In this document: positions 26,218 to 35,590 of the stretch, in pieces
How the letters are laid out: each line of letters opens with the position of its first letter
How positions within the stretch are numbered: position 1 is the stretch's first letter
Assembly: GCF_001884105.1 (NCBI RefSeq)
Contig: NZ_MACI01000068.1
Location: 62,001 to 126,000, forward strand
DNA length: 64,000 nt
Direction: 5' to 3'
DNA from: Bacillus luti
GTDB lineage: Bacteria; Bacillota; Bacilli; Bacillales; Bacillaceae_G
Notes under the pieces: generated by a model
What the model saw: only the letters and a program-made list of their open reading frames with translations
What the model was told of the DNA's origin: nothing
Databases searched by the model: none
Translations under genes and position numbers: made by a program

Positions 26218-26252
26218 TCAAAAGAGTCCTTCATACGAGAAGGACTCTTTTT
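26218..26252. terminator. Bidirectional terminator
   Basis: AAAAGAGTCCTTC pairs with GAAGGACTCTTTT, followed by T on the plus and preceded by A-rich DNA on that strand. It serves the small membrane gene and the convergent YozG-like gene, whose stop lies at its edge. Confidence 0.85.
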
Positions 26253-26467
26253 TATTCGGTATCTTCTGGTCGATATTCTAAAATATCCCCAGGTTGGCAC
26301 TCTAAAGCTTTACAAATTGCTTCTAAAGTGGAAAAGCGAATTGCTTTTGCTTTTCCGTTTTTCAAAATAGAAAGGTTAGCCATCGTAATACCTACTTTAT
26401 CAGTCAGCTCTGTGACACTCATTTTCCGTTTAGCAAGCATTACATCAATATTAATTATTATTGCCAT
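26252..26467 (-). CDS. Small Xre/Cro-type regulator (YozG-like)
   Basis: 71 residues that are all DNA-binding domain: MSVTELTDKVGITMANLSILKNGKAKAIRF and LEAICKALECQPGDILEY. The ATG at 26467 has GAGGTGAT 6 nt upstream. It follows the DUF2975 gene by 10 nt; this membrane-protein plus mini-repressor pair is widespread in Firmicutes. It may repress its own operon through the inverted repeat at 27012-27060. Confidence 0.88.
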   Translation of the reverse strand: MAIIINIDVMLAKRKMSVTELTDKVGITMANLSILKNGKAKAIRFSTLEAICKALECQPGDILEYRPEDTE

Positions 26468-26477
26468 ATGTATCACC

Positions 26478-26960
26478 TCAGACTGTTAAATCGTTTTCTG
26501 ATTTTATATCTATCGCATCTTGTAAAAGCCTTTGGAGAACGGCAGCAAAGACCGCGATAACCATTGATGCAAGAATCATGATCATGCCAATAATGATAAA
26601 GCCTGGAGCGTCATCTCTCTCCGCAATGAGATAAAAGAGTGGCATGCCTAATACGTACAAGACGCTGATTGTCATAGCGCAGTATTTTATATTTTTTAAA
26701 GCGCTAACAGATAATTCCGAGAAAGCATTGTTTTTATCAATATAGCTTAACAGCTTAAAAGCTTGATACAGGGCGTAGTAAAAAGGTATGGCCGTTGCAT
26801 ATAAATTGATAAAGACAAGATATTTTATAAATGCAATATCGGGATACAATTCAGCTGCGAAATTCCCAATCTTAGGGACCAAAAATATACACATAGCTAG
26901 AACAGGGATTCCGATTAGAATCACAACGGTTTTTAAAAAGAGTGTGGATCCTTGTTTCAT
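26478..26960 (-). CDS. DUF2975 membrane protein
   Basis: 160 residues with four membrane helices (about 8-30, 43-68, 92-112, 122-148). The polar stretch YQAFKLLSYIDKNNAFSELSVSALKNIKY between helices 2 and 3 (about residues 62-90) is typical of DUF2975. The ATG at 26960 has GAGGTG 6-7 nt upstream. Co-transcribed with the YozG-like regulator. Function unknown; possibly a membrane sensor that controls the regulator. Confidence 0.85.
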   Translation of the reverse strand: MKQGSTLFLKTVVILIGIPVLAMCIFLVPKIGNFAAELYPDIAFIKYLVFINLYATAIPFYYALYQAFKLLSYIDKNNAFSELSVSALKNIKYCAMTISVLYVLGMPLFYLIAERDDAPGFIIIGMIMILASMVIAVFAAVLQRLLQDAIDIKSENDLTV

Positions 26961-27011
26961 AAAAAGCACCTCATTTATTTAATGTCAATTTAATTTAACA
27001 TAAAATTTATC

Positions 27012-27060
27012 GTTTAACAATAAAAAAATATTTATTTTAATCTAATTTTTATTGTTAAAC
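27012..27060 (-). promoter_or_regulatory. 15-bp inverted repeat before the DUF2975/YozG operon
   Basis: GTTTAACAATAAAAA (27012-27026) and its perfect complement TTTTTATTGTTAAAC (27046-27060) are separated by 19 bp. On the minus strand the proximal arm overlaps a TTGTTA that could serve as -35, with TAAATT 17 bp on. A repressor site is likely. The rest of 26961-27299 shows no convincing gene. Confidence 0.5.
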
Positions 27061-27299
27061 AAATGTTATTTCAAGTAGAGAATGACACCTCGTTTGTATA
27101 GAAAGAGTTGACTTCAAAGCACCTCCTTTTATTAGAAAGTAATCCTCTATACCATTACTTATTTTAAAGTTTAAGACTAGTTGTTGTTAGCTTCGTGACA
27201 TTGGGGAATTAATAAAAAGAATATATATAAGTTGTGTACATGTAATGGGAAATCAGGTCAGTGTATGCCAATGAATGTGAAAGTTATGGAGGAACAACA

Positions 27300-28973
27300 A
27301 TGATCAATTTGAGAAAAAATATGAAAGGGCTATTATTAGCAGGGACTGTAACTATACATGTATTATGTATGGAAAGTATGATGCCTTATCATGAGGTTGA
27401 AGCTAAGGCAAAAAAAATAGAACACCGGCCGAAAAATGTAATTATGATGGTTATGGACGGAACGAGTTCTTCAGCGACAACATTGGCTCGCTTGTATAAA
27501 GGGGCACCGCTCGCGTTAGATGAAATTGTAACAGGGGGTGTTCGCACCTATTCAGCAGAATCTGCTATTACAGACTCAGCCCCAGCAGCTACAGCATTAG
27601 CAACAGGGAATAAATCGAATGCAGGATATGTAGGCGTCTTACCTTCTATTGTGAATTTACCTAGTGTAAAGCCAGTAACAGAAGAGGACTGGATGAGACC
27701 AGTTGCCAATGTTTTAGAAGGAGCAAAACGTACTGGACGTGCTACTGGAATTGTTGCTACATCTGAAATTCAGCATGCTACTCCGGCCGGATTTTCAGCA
27801 CATCATGCGAATCGCAAGCATTTTGAAGTACTTGCAAAGCAGCAAGTATACCAAAATATAGATGTCGTATTAGGTGGGGGAAAAGCATCACTTCTACCTG
27901 TAAAAAGTAGTGGGATTCGAAAAGATGGTGAAGATTTAGTAAAAGTGATTCAAAACAAAGGATACGACTTTGTTGAAACGAAAGAAGCATTATTGAACGC
28001 TACATCAAATAAAATTTGGGGCTCTTTTTCTCATACTGCACTTGCGTTCGATATGGATCGTGAAGCAACAAACCCAGAGCAACCAACACTTTCTCAAATG
28101 ACAGAAAAAGCAATTCATACATTATCAAAAGATAAAGATGGATTCTTTTTATTTATAGAAGGAAGTAAACCTGATTGGGCAGCACATGCGAACGACCCAA
28201 TTGGGATGATTAGTGATGTATTGGCATTTGATGAAGCAGTAGCAAAAGCGTTACAATTTGCCCAAAAAGACGGGAATACGTTGCTCATCGCTGTAGCTGA
28301 CCATGGTAACAGCGGAATTTCTATTGGCAATATGAATACGACAAAAGAATATAAGACGACCCCGGTAGCAGCTTACATAAACCCACTGAAAAAAGCAAAA
28401 ATGACACTTGAAGGTGCTACAAATAAACTAAAAAGTGATTTATCAAATGTAGGAGATGTAGCTACATTATATGGTCTGGACAATTTGAAGCAAGAAGAAA
28501 AAGAAAAGTTAAAAGCAGCTCGAAAGAAAAATGATGTAGGACCGATACTTACTACATTATTGGCTAACCGTGCAAACATTGGTTTTACGACAGGTGGTCA
28601 CACAGGTGAAGACGTATTTTTATACTCTTATGGACCTCAAAAACCAAAAGGTTTAGTCCAAAATACGGACATTGCGAAAACAATGGCGAAAGCAATGGGC
28701 TTTAGCTTAGAAGAATTAACGAATGAATTATTTGTAGAGAGTAAAGAAGCCTTTGAGAGAATTGGTGCAATTGTAACGATTGACAAAACGGATACAACAA
28801 ATTGGACCCTCGTAGTAAAACGAAATAAAGAGGAAGCTCAATTATTTGCTAATAAAAATATCATCCGTATCGATGGTAAAGATTATGAATTAGGAAGCGT
28901 CGTCGTTGAAAGTAATGGAAAGTTCTATGTACCAGAAGAAGCAATTCATTTATTTATAAGGCATTCTCGTTAA
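27300..28973 (+). CDS. Alkaline phosphatase, PhoA superfamily
   Basis: 557 residues from ATG 27300, with GGAGG 7 nt upstream; earlier in-frame ATG at 27261 lacks one. A signal peptide covers about 1-34. NVIMMVMDGTSSSA (metal ligand Asp53), TDSAPAATALATGNKSNAGYVG (nucleophile Ser93), and the later metal sites ADHG and GGHTGED are in place. The last ~60 residues (KDYELGSVVVESNGKFYVP) resemble a copper amine oxidase N-like/stalk domain used for wall or polymer contact. It releases phosphate from organic esters outside the cell. No clear PhoP box is visible. Confidence 0.92.
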   Translation: MINLRKNMKGLLLAGTVTIHVLCMESMMPYHEVEAKAKKIEHRPKNVIMMVMDGTSSSATTLARLYKGAPLALDEIVTGGVRTYSAESAITDSAPAATALATGNKSNAGYVGVLPSIVNLPSVKPVTEEDWMRPVANVLEGAKRTGRATGIVATSEIQHATPAGFSAHHANRKHFEVLAKQQVYQNIDVVLGGGKASLLPVKSSGIRKDGEDLVKVIQNKGYDFVETKEALLNATSNKIWGSFSHTALAFDMDREATNPEQPTLSQMTEKAIHTLSKDKDGFFLFIEGSKPDWAAHANDPIGMISDVLAFDEAVAKALQFAQKDGNTLLIAVADHGNSGISIGNMNTTKEYKTTPVAAYINPLKKAKMTLEGATNKLKSDLSNVGDVATLYGLDNLKQEEKEKLKAARKKNDVGPILTTLLANRANIGFTTGGHTGEDVFLYSYGPQKPKGLVQNTDIAKTMAKAMGFSLEELTNELFVESKEAFERIGAIVTIDKTDTTNWTLVVKRNKEEAQLFANKNIIRIDGKDYELGSVVVESNGKFYVPEEAIHLFIRHSR

Positions 28974-29024
28974 GAAATCGCTAACCATTTATCCTTGATA
29001 GGCTAAGTGGTTAGCGATTTTTTG
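28974..29024 (+). terminator. Terminator of the phosphatase gene
   Basis: AAATCGCTAACCA pairs with TGGTTAGCGATTT, followed by TTT. It begins at the stop codon. Confidence 0.85.
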
Positions 29025-29211
29025 TATTATATCATAAATGCTTTTATATTACACCGTAATAGGTTACTATCTTCTTGTTTCTTTCATATTGCATTAAAAA
29101 TATTTCTCAACAATTGTGTGTCAATAAAATATTGAATATTCACATTATAACGAATATTATGTTCTTATCGATAAAAAACGATAATTCTCAACAATCGGGG
29201 GAGGAAATGCA

Positions 29212-31599
29212 TTGAAAAAGAATAAGAAGTTAAAACCTTTATCAGTATTAGCAACAGCGGCAGTACTAAGTAGTAGTTTTGCTTTCGGAAGTCATGCAGC
29301 GTATGCAGAGACACCAACACCATCTCTACCAATAGATGAGCATTTAATACCGGATGAGCGTTTAGCAGAAGCGCTAAAACAACGGGGTGTAATTGATCAA
29401 TCTGCATCACAAGCTGAGACATCGAAGGCCGTTGAAAAATATGTTGAGAAAAAGAAAGGGGAAAACCCTGGGAAAGAAATTTTGACAGGAGATAGTCTTA
29501 CGCAAGAAGCTTCTGATTTTATGAAAAAAGTAAAAGATGCAAAAATGAAAGAAAATGAACAGGCGCAGCAACCTGAAGTAGGACCGGTAGCTGGACAAGG
29601 TGCAGGATTAAGCACTGGAAAATTAAATGGAAAAGTACCTACTACACCTGCGAAGCAAGAAGAATACAATGGGGAAGTTAGAAAAGATAAAGTACTTGTT
29701 TTACTCGTAGAATTTAGTGATTTTAAGCATAATAATATTGATCAAGAACCAGGATACATGTACTCTAAGGACTTTAATCGTGAACATTATCAAAAAATGT
29801 TATTTGGTGATGAGCCATTTACATTATTTGATGGATCAAAGATTAACACATTTAAACAATATTATGAAGAACAATCTGGTGGTAGCTACACAGTTGATGG
29901 AACTGTAACAGAATGGCTTACTGTTCCAGGGAAGGCTTCAGATTATGGTGCGGACGCGGGGACTGGTCATGATAACAAAGGTCCTTTAGGGCCACGTGAT
30001 TTTGTGAAAGAAGCATTAAAAGCAGCAGTAGCAAAAGGGATTAATTTAGCAGATTATGACCAATTTGATCAATACGATCAAGATGGTGATGGAAATAAAA
30101 ATGAACCAGATGGTATTATTGATCATTTAATGGTTGTACATGCTGGCGTGGGTCAAGAAGCCGGCGGTGGTAAATTGAAAGATGATGCGATTTGGTCTCA
30201 TCGTTCAAAACTTGGATCAAAGCCATATGCAATTGATGGTACAAAATCTTCTGTTTCGAATTGGGGCGGAAAGATGGCTGCATACGATTATACAATCGAG
30301 CCTGAAGACGGAGCAGTTGGTGTGTTTGCGCATGAGTATGGTCACGATTTAGGCTTACCAGATGAGTATGATACAAAGTACTCGGGACAAGGTGAACCTG
30401 TTGAGTCTTGGTCTCTTATGAGCGGTGGTAGTTGGGCTGGAAAAATTGCAGGAACAGAGCCAACAAGTTTCTCACCACAAAACAAAGAGTTTTTCCAAAA
30501 GAATATGAAGGGGAACTGGGCGAATATCCTCGAAGTAGATTATGATAAACTGAGCAAGGGAATCGGCGTTGCAACTTATTTAGATCAAAGTACTACAAAA
30601 TCAAAACGACCAGGAATTATTCGTGTTAACTTGCCGGACAAAGATATAAAAAATATCGAATCGGCATTTGGTAAGAAATTCTATTACAGTACAAAAGGAA
30701 ATGACATTCATACAACACTTGAGACACCAGTATTTGACTTAACAAATGCAACGGATGCTAAGTTCGATTATAAAGCATTCTACGAACTTGAAGCGAAGTA
30801 TGATTTCCTTGATGTAAATGCGATTGCGGAAGATGGAACGAAGACACGTATTGACAGAATGGGCGAAAATGATGTAAAAGGCGGTGCGGATACAACTGAT
30901 GGTAAGTGGGTTGATAAGTCATATGATTTAAGCAAATTCAAAGGGAAAAAAGTAAAACTGCAATTTGAATATATAACAGATATTGCAGTAGCTTACAAAG
31001 GATTTGCATTAGATAATGCTGCTTTAACTGTAGATGGAAAAGTTGTTTTCTCTGATGATGCAGAAGGGCAACCAGCAATGACGTTAAAAGGTTTTACTGT
31101 GTCAAATGGATTTGAACAGAAAAAAAATAACTACTATGTAGAGTGGAGAAATTACGCTGGTTCTGACACGGCGTTACAACATGCGCGTGGTCCAGTATTT
31201 AATACAGGAATGGTTGTATGGTATGCGGATCAAAGCTTTACAGATAACTGGGTAGGGGTTCATCCAGGCGAAGGATTCCTAGGAGTAGTAGATTCTCATC
31301 CAGAGGCAATCGTAGGGACATTAAACGGAAAACCGACTGTGAAGAGCAGTACACGTTATCAAATTGCCGATGCGGCATTCTCGTTTGATCAAACGCCAGC
31401 ATGGAGAGTAGATTCACCAACTCGCGGTATTTTTGACTATAAAGGATTACCAGGCGTTGCAAAATTTGATGATTCTAAGCAATACATCAACAGCCTAATT
31501 CCAGATGCAGGACGTAAGTTGCCGAAATTAGGACTTAAGTTTGAAGTAGTAGGCCAAGCTGAAGACAAGTCTGCAGGTGCTGTTTGGCTTCATCGATAA
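29212..31599 (+). CDS. Immune inhibitor A metalloprotease (InhA family)
   Basis: 795 residues, peptidase M6. The start is TTG, 8 nt after GGGGGAGG; no ATG is in a better place. A signal peptide (about 1-31, SHAAYAE) leads to a propeptide, the catalytic domain with [14 protein letters not shown] (zinc ligands from His374), MAM/beta-rich domains and a C-terminal region that is typical of InhA. It degrades host defence proteins and matrix. From the gene neighbourhood (next to the desaturase, far from plcB/sph) I take it as InhA3 rather than InhA1 or InhA2; this rests on memory of B. cereus maps. No PlcR box is seen upstream. Confidence 0.93.
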   Translation: MKKNKKLKPLSVLATAAVLSSSFAFGSHAAYAETPTPSLPIDEHLIPDERLAEALKQRGVIDQSASQAETSKAVEKYVEKKKGENPGKEILTGDSLTQEASDFMKKVKDAKMKENEQAQQPEVGPVAGQGAGLSTGKLNGKVPTTPAKQEEYNGEVRKDKVLVLLVEFSDFKHNNIDQEPGYMYSKDFNREHYQKMLFGDEPFTLFDGSKINTFKQYYEEQSGGSYTVDGTVTEWLTVPGKASDYGADAGTGHDNKGPLGPRDFVKEALKAAVAKGINLADYDQFDQYDQDGDGNKNEPDGIIDHLMVVHAGVGQEAGGGKLKDDAIWSHRSKLGSKPYAIDGTKSSVSNWGGKMAAYDYTIEPEDGAVGVFAHEYGHDLGLPDEYDTKYSGQGEPVESWSLMSGGSWAGKIAGTEPTSFSPQNKEFFQKNMKGNWANILEVDYDKLSKGIGVATYLDQSTTKSKRPGIIRVNLPDKDIKNIESAFGKKFYYSTKGNDIHTTLETPVFDLTNATDAKFDYKAFYELEAKYDFLDVNAIAEDGTKTRIDRMGENDVKGGADTTDGKWVDKSYDLSKFKGKKVKLQFEYITDIAVAYKGFALDNAALTVDGKVVFSDDAEGQPAMTLKGFTVSNGFEQKKNNYYVEWRNYAGSDTALQHARGPVFNTGMVVWYADQSFTDNWVGVHPGEGFLGVVDSHPEAIVGTLNGKPTVKSSTRYQIADAAFSFDQTPAWRVDSPTRGIFDYKGLPGVAKFDDSKQYINSLIPDAGRKLPKLGLKFEVVGQAEDKSAGAVWLHR

Positions 31600-31616
31600 A
31601 ATAATGTGAAACGAAG

Positions 31617-31657
31617 AGGAGCTGCTATAAGTCGTTGAAACTGACTTGTAGCAGCTC
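31617..31657 (+). terminator. Terminator of the inhA gene
   Basis: GAGCTGCTATAAGTC pairs with GACTTGTAGCAGCTC around a 9-nt loop, with a T-rich tail. Confidence 0.85.
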
Positions 31658-31660
31658 TAT

Positions 31661-31966
31661 TCTTATTGTGAAAAATAGATTACTATATAAATACAAATTG
31701 AAAAAAATATCTCTTTACTATTTAAAGAAAAAAGGTACACAGAAGTGAAAAAGCTCTATTTTTTTATGTATTTATTGGAAAAAACTCGAATTTTCTTGGA
31801 GAAATGCTCCTTCAATCCTATTAAAAGTGCTATTTTGGACGTAAGTAATGAGAAGAAAAAAGAGATTTTCATAGTATGTAATATTTTTTATATCTAGACT
31901 TAACACCTACTACTAATAGTATGCTATAATATGAACTAGCAACATAAAGGAAAGGAATTAGAGAAA
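31661..31966. other. AT-rich spacer with desaturase promoter
   Basis: I see no gene here. TATAAT at 31925-31930 with TTAACA at 31900-31905 (19-bp spacing, longer than ideal) is the likely promoter of the desaturase gene. Confidence 0.4.
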
Positions 31967-32998
31967 ATGACATTAGAAAATACTAAAAATTTAAAAAAAC
32001 AAGTTGCTCCGTATGAAAAATCAACGATTAAAAAAAGTGTGTGGCAACTTATTAACACAGTCGTGCCATTTCTTATTTTATGGTACCTTGCTTATAAAAG
32101 TTTGTCTGTTTCTTATTGGTTATCATTAGTTCCATCTCTGTTAGCAGCTGGGTTTATGACAAGGATTTTCATTATTTTTCATGATTGCACCCATTATTCA
32201 TTCTTTAAAAGTCGCCGTGCAAATAGAATAGTTGGGACATGTATGGGTGTGTTAACTTTATTCCCGTTTGATCAATGGGGGCATGAGCATGCGATTCATC
32301 ATGCTACAAGTGGTAATTTGGATAAGCGAGGTACAGGAGATATTTGGACGCTTACAGTAGATGAATATGTAGCTGCGCCATTTAGACTTCGTTTAGCATA
32401 TCGTTTATATCGCAATCCATTCGTTATGTTTGGATTAGGTCCGATTTATGTTTTCTTGCTTAAAAATAGATTTAATCGAAAAGGTGCTAGACAGAAAGAA
32501 CGTATGAATACTTATTTGACGAATATTATAATCGTTGCTGTAGTAGCTATACTTTGCTGGGCAATTGGATGGCAATCGTTTCTGTTAGTACATGGTACTA
32601 TATTCTTAATAGCAGGTTCAGTAGGTATTTGGTTGTTTTACGTACAGCACACATTCGAGGATTCTTATTTTGAAGAAGATAAAGAGTGGGAATATGTGAA
32701 AGCAGCAGTAGAAGGAAGTTCGTTTTATAAACTTCCAAAAATCTTGCAATTTCTAACTGGTAATATTGGGTTTCATCATGTTCACCATTTAAGCCCAAGA
32801 GTACCTAACTATAAGTTAGAAGAGGCACACAACAATACGCTTCCTTTAAAAAATGTACCAACAATTACTCTTGCTACAAGTTTACAATCACTCCGTTTCC
32901 GTCTTTGGGATGAGAAAAGTAACAATTTTGTTAGCTTTAAAGATGTCAAAAATATAATTAAAAATAATGTTTCTGTTCGGGTGAAATCGGAACTATAA
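31967..32998 (+). CDS. desA: Acyl-lipid fatty acid desaturase
   Basis: 343 residues, integral membrane di-iron enzyme. The three histidine boxes are HDCTH (72-76), HEHAIHH (106-112) and HHVHH (about 272-276), and four membrane segments lie between them. It inserts a double bond into acyl chains of membrane lipids, as Des does in B. subtilis during cold shock. B. cereus has two such enzymes with different positional specificity; the sequence alone does not tell me which this is, though adjacency to inhA fits the one named desA. No DesK/DesR pair is nearby. AAAGGAAAGG lies before the ATG. Confidence 0.88.
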   Translation: MTLENTKNLKKQVAPYEKSTIKKSVWQLINTVVPFLILWYLAYKSLSVSYWLSLVPSLLAAGFMTRIFIIFHDCTHYSFFKSRRANRIVGTCMGVLTLFPFDQWGHEHAIHHATSGNLDKRGTGDIWTLTVDEYVAAPFRLRLAYRLYRNPFVMFGLGPIYVFLLKNRFNRKGARQKERMNTYLTNIIIVAVVAILCWAIGWQSFLLVHGTIFLIAGSVGIWLFYVQHTFEDSYFEEDKEWEYVKAAVEGSSFYKLPKILQFLTGNIGFHHVHHLSPRVPNYKLEEAHNNTLPLKNVPTITLATSLQSLRFRLWDEKSNNFVSFKDVKNIIKNNVSVRVKSEL

Positions 32999-33011
32999 TT
33001 TCATCGTATAT

Positions 33012-33052
33012 AAAACTCCCCTTAATCATTTTGATTTAAGGGGAGTTTTTCT
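33012..33052 (+). terminator. Terminator of the desaturase gene
   Basis: AAAACTCCCCTTAA(T) pairs with TTAAGGGGAGTTTT, then TTCTTT. Confidence 0.9.
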
Positions 33053-33088
33053 TTAAATGTATATGACCGATATTAAGGAGAGGTTGAA

Positions 33089-33151
33089 ATGATCGTATGT
33101 ATAAAAGAGACAATAAATATATTATGTAAACAAAATAGGTCATTCGATTGA
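33089..33151 (+). CDS. Possible 20-residue small protein or gene remnant
   Basis: ATG at 33089 follows AAGGAGAGG by about 5 nt and opens a 20-codon frame ending NRSFD. A terminator follows at 33204. An overlapping frame stays open from about 33141 to TAG at 33273, so this may instead be a broken gene. No homology is recognised. Confidence 0.2.
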   Translation: MIVCIKETINILCKQNRSFD

Positions 33152-33203
33152 TGGCGATGAGGTAAAATCAGAGTTTACAACGAAGGTAAGACGTTTGAAT
33201 ATA

Positions 33204-33245
33204 AAAGCCGATTCCTGTGGAGTTACGGAATTGGCTTTTGTATTT
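33204..33245 (+). terminator. Terminator-like hairpin
   Basis: AAAGCCGATTCC pairs with GGAATTGGCTTT (one G-T pair), with TTTGTATTT after it. It would end any transcript of the possible small gene. Confidence 0.6.
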
Positions 33246-33300
33246 ACTTTGTTGTTGCATGAAAACACCAGTTAGCTTACTAGCAAATAATGATAACTCT

Positions 33301-33648
33301 CTATTTCTCCCAAAGCTCAATTAGTCGGCCTTCTGGGTCTTTAATCCAAATAAACTTTCCAAATTCACTAACTTCTTCTTTCTTTTCAAGAGGTACACCA
33401 ATATGGTCAAGATGTTGTATAGTCTCATTTAAATTATGTACTTGGAAATTTAACATCACTTGTTGTTCTGTTGGAAAATAATTATCATTTTCGGTAAAGA
33501 AAGAAAAAATAGTTTCACTTCCTAATTCCGGTTTAATTATAGTCCCATTCCAATTTTCTATGTCGATCTTCAATACATCACTGTACCATTTTTTTACAAC
33601 ATCAATATTTTTAGTTCTCCAAAATATTCCCCCGAAACCTTTTATCAT
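33301..33648 (-). CDS. VOC family protein
   Basis: 115 residues with the glyoxalase-like fold: FGGIFWRTKNIDVVKKWYSDVLKI in the first half, and MLNFQVHNLNETIQHL to IKDPEGRLIELWE in the second. The start has AGGAG about 10 nt upstream. It stands alone between a small possible gene and an amino-acid permease. Substrate unknown. It is one of three single VOC proteins in the window and is not closely similar to the others. Confidence 0.8.
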   Translation of the reverse strand: MIKGFGGIFWRTKNIDVVKKWYSDVLKIDIENWNGTIIKPELGSETIFSFFTENDNYFPTEQQVMLNFQVHNLNETIQHLDHIGVPLEKKEEVSEFGKFIWIKDPEGRLIELWEK

Positions 33649-33843
33649 CGTACATAACTCCTGTCTATTTTCAAATTTTTAAGCAATATATATTCAATAT
33701 ATCAAAACAGTAATCGTAAGGGAAATCATTCACTTATAAAAAGTGAAACATTACCATTACTAGCATTGTAGTGTTTTCTATACTATGGAAAATGACATTA
33801 TCCTTTGCAAAACTTGCCATCCAAGCCGAGGAGTATAGCCATA

Positions 33844-33883
33844 AAAGACCGCACATGAAGTAAAAGCCATGTGCGGTCTTTTA
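33844..33883. terminator. Terminator of the amino-acid permease gene
   Basis: AAAGACCGCACATG pairs with CATGTGCGGTCTTTT; A- and T-runs on both sides make it work in either direction. Confidence 0.85.
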
Positions 33884-33898
33884 TGTATAGGTATTGCA

Positions 33899-35323
33899 TT
33901 ACATAGTTTTGCTAATTTTAGTTTCGGTTTTCGCGTTAGTAGCAATCCTTTTCTTAACCTTAAAGTGATAGTAGGTGTAACAAAAGATAATAAATGGTAC
34001 AGTGCAATAGATTCCTAGTCTTTGATCTGGGATAAAGATAAGACTTATTAAGATAATGCCGTACAATCCAAAACCAAGAATTGGTACAAGGGGATAAAGC
34101 GGAGTCTTGAATTTTAAGTCCTCTAATTTTCCGCCCTCAGCTAAATAATGTTTCCGGAAAAAGAATTGAGAAACACAAATCGACATCCAAACAATGATTG
34201 TAATGACTCCGGAAATTGAAATAAGCCATAAGTAAACTGTTTCAGCAGCTACAACACTTGTCAAAAGAGAAAAGCCAGAAATAGCGATCGTCAAGATTAA
34301 AGCGTTTAAAGGTATTCCTCGTGATGATAATTTCTTTAAAAAGGCTGGAGCCATTTCGTTTTGGGATAACGACCAAAGCATTCGAGTTGCGGCGTACAGT
34401 CCTGAATTTGCGACAGAAAGAACAGCAGTAAGAATAACAAAGTTCATAATGTCAGCTGCATACGGAATACCGATATTATCAAAAACAGCAACAAATGGGC
34501 TCTTCGTTAATCCTGCTTCTTCCCAAGGAATTAAAGCAACAAGAACAAAGATTGCTAAGACGAAGAAAAACATCGTGCGCCAAATAATATTTCTAATAGA
34601 ACGAGGTAAAGTCTTTGCTGGATCTTCACTTTCACCTGCTGCGATTCCAACAAGTTCTGTACCTTGGAAGGAATAATTGACTGTAACCATTGTTAAAAGA
34701 ATAGCGGCAAGTCCATTTGGGAATAAACCACCATGATTTACGAAATTTGATAATAGCGGAGCGGGTTCGTCACCTTTTAAATCAATAAAACCGAACATAG
34801 CGGCGCCGCCAAGAATAATAAAAGCGATAATGGCAGATACTTTTATACTTGAAAACCAAAATTCTGTTTCTGCATAACTACGAGCAGATAATGCGTTAAT
34901 CGTGAATATTGTAACACCAAATATTAAACACCAAACCCAGACAGGAATATCAGGAAACCAGCGCTGCATTGTAATGCCAGCAGTTGTAAATTCAAGCCCA
35001 GTCGTGTTCGCCCAGCTTAACCAATACAACCATCCGATTGTAAACCCAGTTGCAGGGTTAATAAATTTGGTTGCATATTCCTGGAAAGAACCTGAAACAG
35101 GCATGGCCACAGCAAGCTCACCAAGACATAGCATAACGAGATACATTAATAATCCACCGGCCATAAAGGCAAGTACGGATCCACCAGGTCCAGCTTGACT
35201 TATAATATAACCAGATCCATTAAATAACCCCGTTCCAATCACACCACCGAGTGCAATCATGAATAAATGTCTACTTTTCATCGTACGTTTTAATTCATTG
35301 TTTGTATTGTTTACTTGCGTCAT
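33899..35323 (-). CDS. Amino-acid permease, APC superfamily (AAT family)
   Basis: 474 residues with 12 predicted helices. The start ELKRTMKSRHLFMIALGGVIGTGLF is the standard N-terminus of the AAT family (proline, arginine/ornithine, S-methylmethionine permeases). GELAVAMPVSGSFQEYATKF and SFQGTELVGIAAGESEDP are conserved transport motifs. ATG at 35323 is preferred because GTGAGGAAAA lies just before it. It diverges from an IclR regulator, and a RocB-like peptidase follows that, so an arginine- or peptide-derived amino acid is a likely substrate. A CodY-like box and an IclR-linked motif lie upstream. Confidence 0.88.
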   Translation of the reverse strand: MTQVNNTNNELKRTMKSRHLFMIALGGVIGTGLFNGSGYIISQAGPGGSVLAFMAGGLLMYLVMLCLGELAVAMPVSGSFQEYATKFINPATGFTIGWLYWLSWANTTGLEFTTAGITMQRWFPDIPVWVWCLIFGVTIFTINALSARSYAETEFWFSSIKVSAIIAFIILGGAAMFGFIDLKGDEPAPLLSNFVNHGGLFPNGLAAILLTMVTVNYSFQGTELVGIAAGESEDPAKTLPRSIRNIIWRTMFFFVLAIFVLVALIPWEEAGLTKSPFVAVFDNIGIPYAADIMNFVILTAVLSVANSGLYAATRMLWSLSQNEMAPAFLKKLSSRGIPLNALILTIAISGFSLLTSVVAAETVYLWLISISGVITIIVWMSICVSQFFFRKHYLAEGGKLEDLKFKTPLYPLVPILGFGLYGIILISLIFIPDQRLGIYCTVPFIIFCYTYYHFKVKKRIATNAKTETKISKTM

Positions 35324-35365
35324 TGTTTTCCTCACTTTCGTAGTTGGTAGTATGAAAATCGATGC

Positions 35366-35390
35366 TTTTCCGTATTATGGAATGTATTCC
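35366..35390 (-). promoter_or_regulatory. Motif shared with the rocB-like promoter, probable IclR site
   Basis: On the minus strand CATAATACGGAAAA (35366-35379) is repeated before the RocB-like gene with a single change. It adjoins the dyad GGAAT-GT-ATTCC (35379-35390). Position upstream of the permease and the IclR gene suggests an IclR operator. Confidence 0.55.
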
Positions 35391-35410
35391 GTGATGTGAA
35401 ATCTTGTTAT

Positions 35411-35425
35411 AATTTTCAGATAATT
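35411..35425. promoter_or_regulatory. CodY-like box in the permease/IclR intergenic region
   Basis: AATTTTCAGATAATT matches the CodY consensus at 14 of 15 positions. CodY represses amino-acid uptake genes when branched-chain amino acids and GTP are plentiful, which fits the adjacent permease. Confidence 0.6.
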
Positions 35426-35590
35426 AAAAAGAAATGTCAATATTTTTTTGTTTCCGCTTTCAAAATATTATCGGCGGTATATTTTTATTTTTAGAAAATT
35501 GAATAAATAGATTGATTTCACTTTGAATTTTTGTTAAATTGATAATGAATTGAGCGTACTAACATATTACAAGTCAAGTTGAGGTGAGTT

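Noticed and set aside
27070-27140. 20-codon minus-strand frame starting TTG after AAAGGAGG
   Set aside because: A good binding site, but a rare start, no conservation known and no terminator; probably chance.
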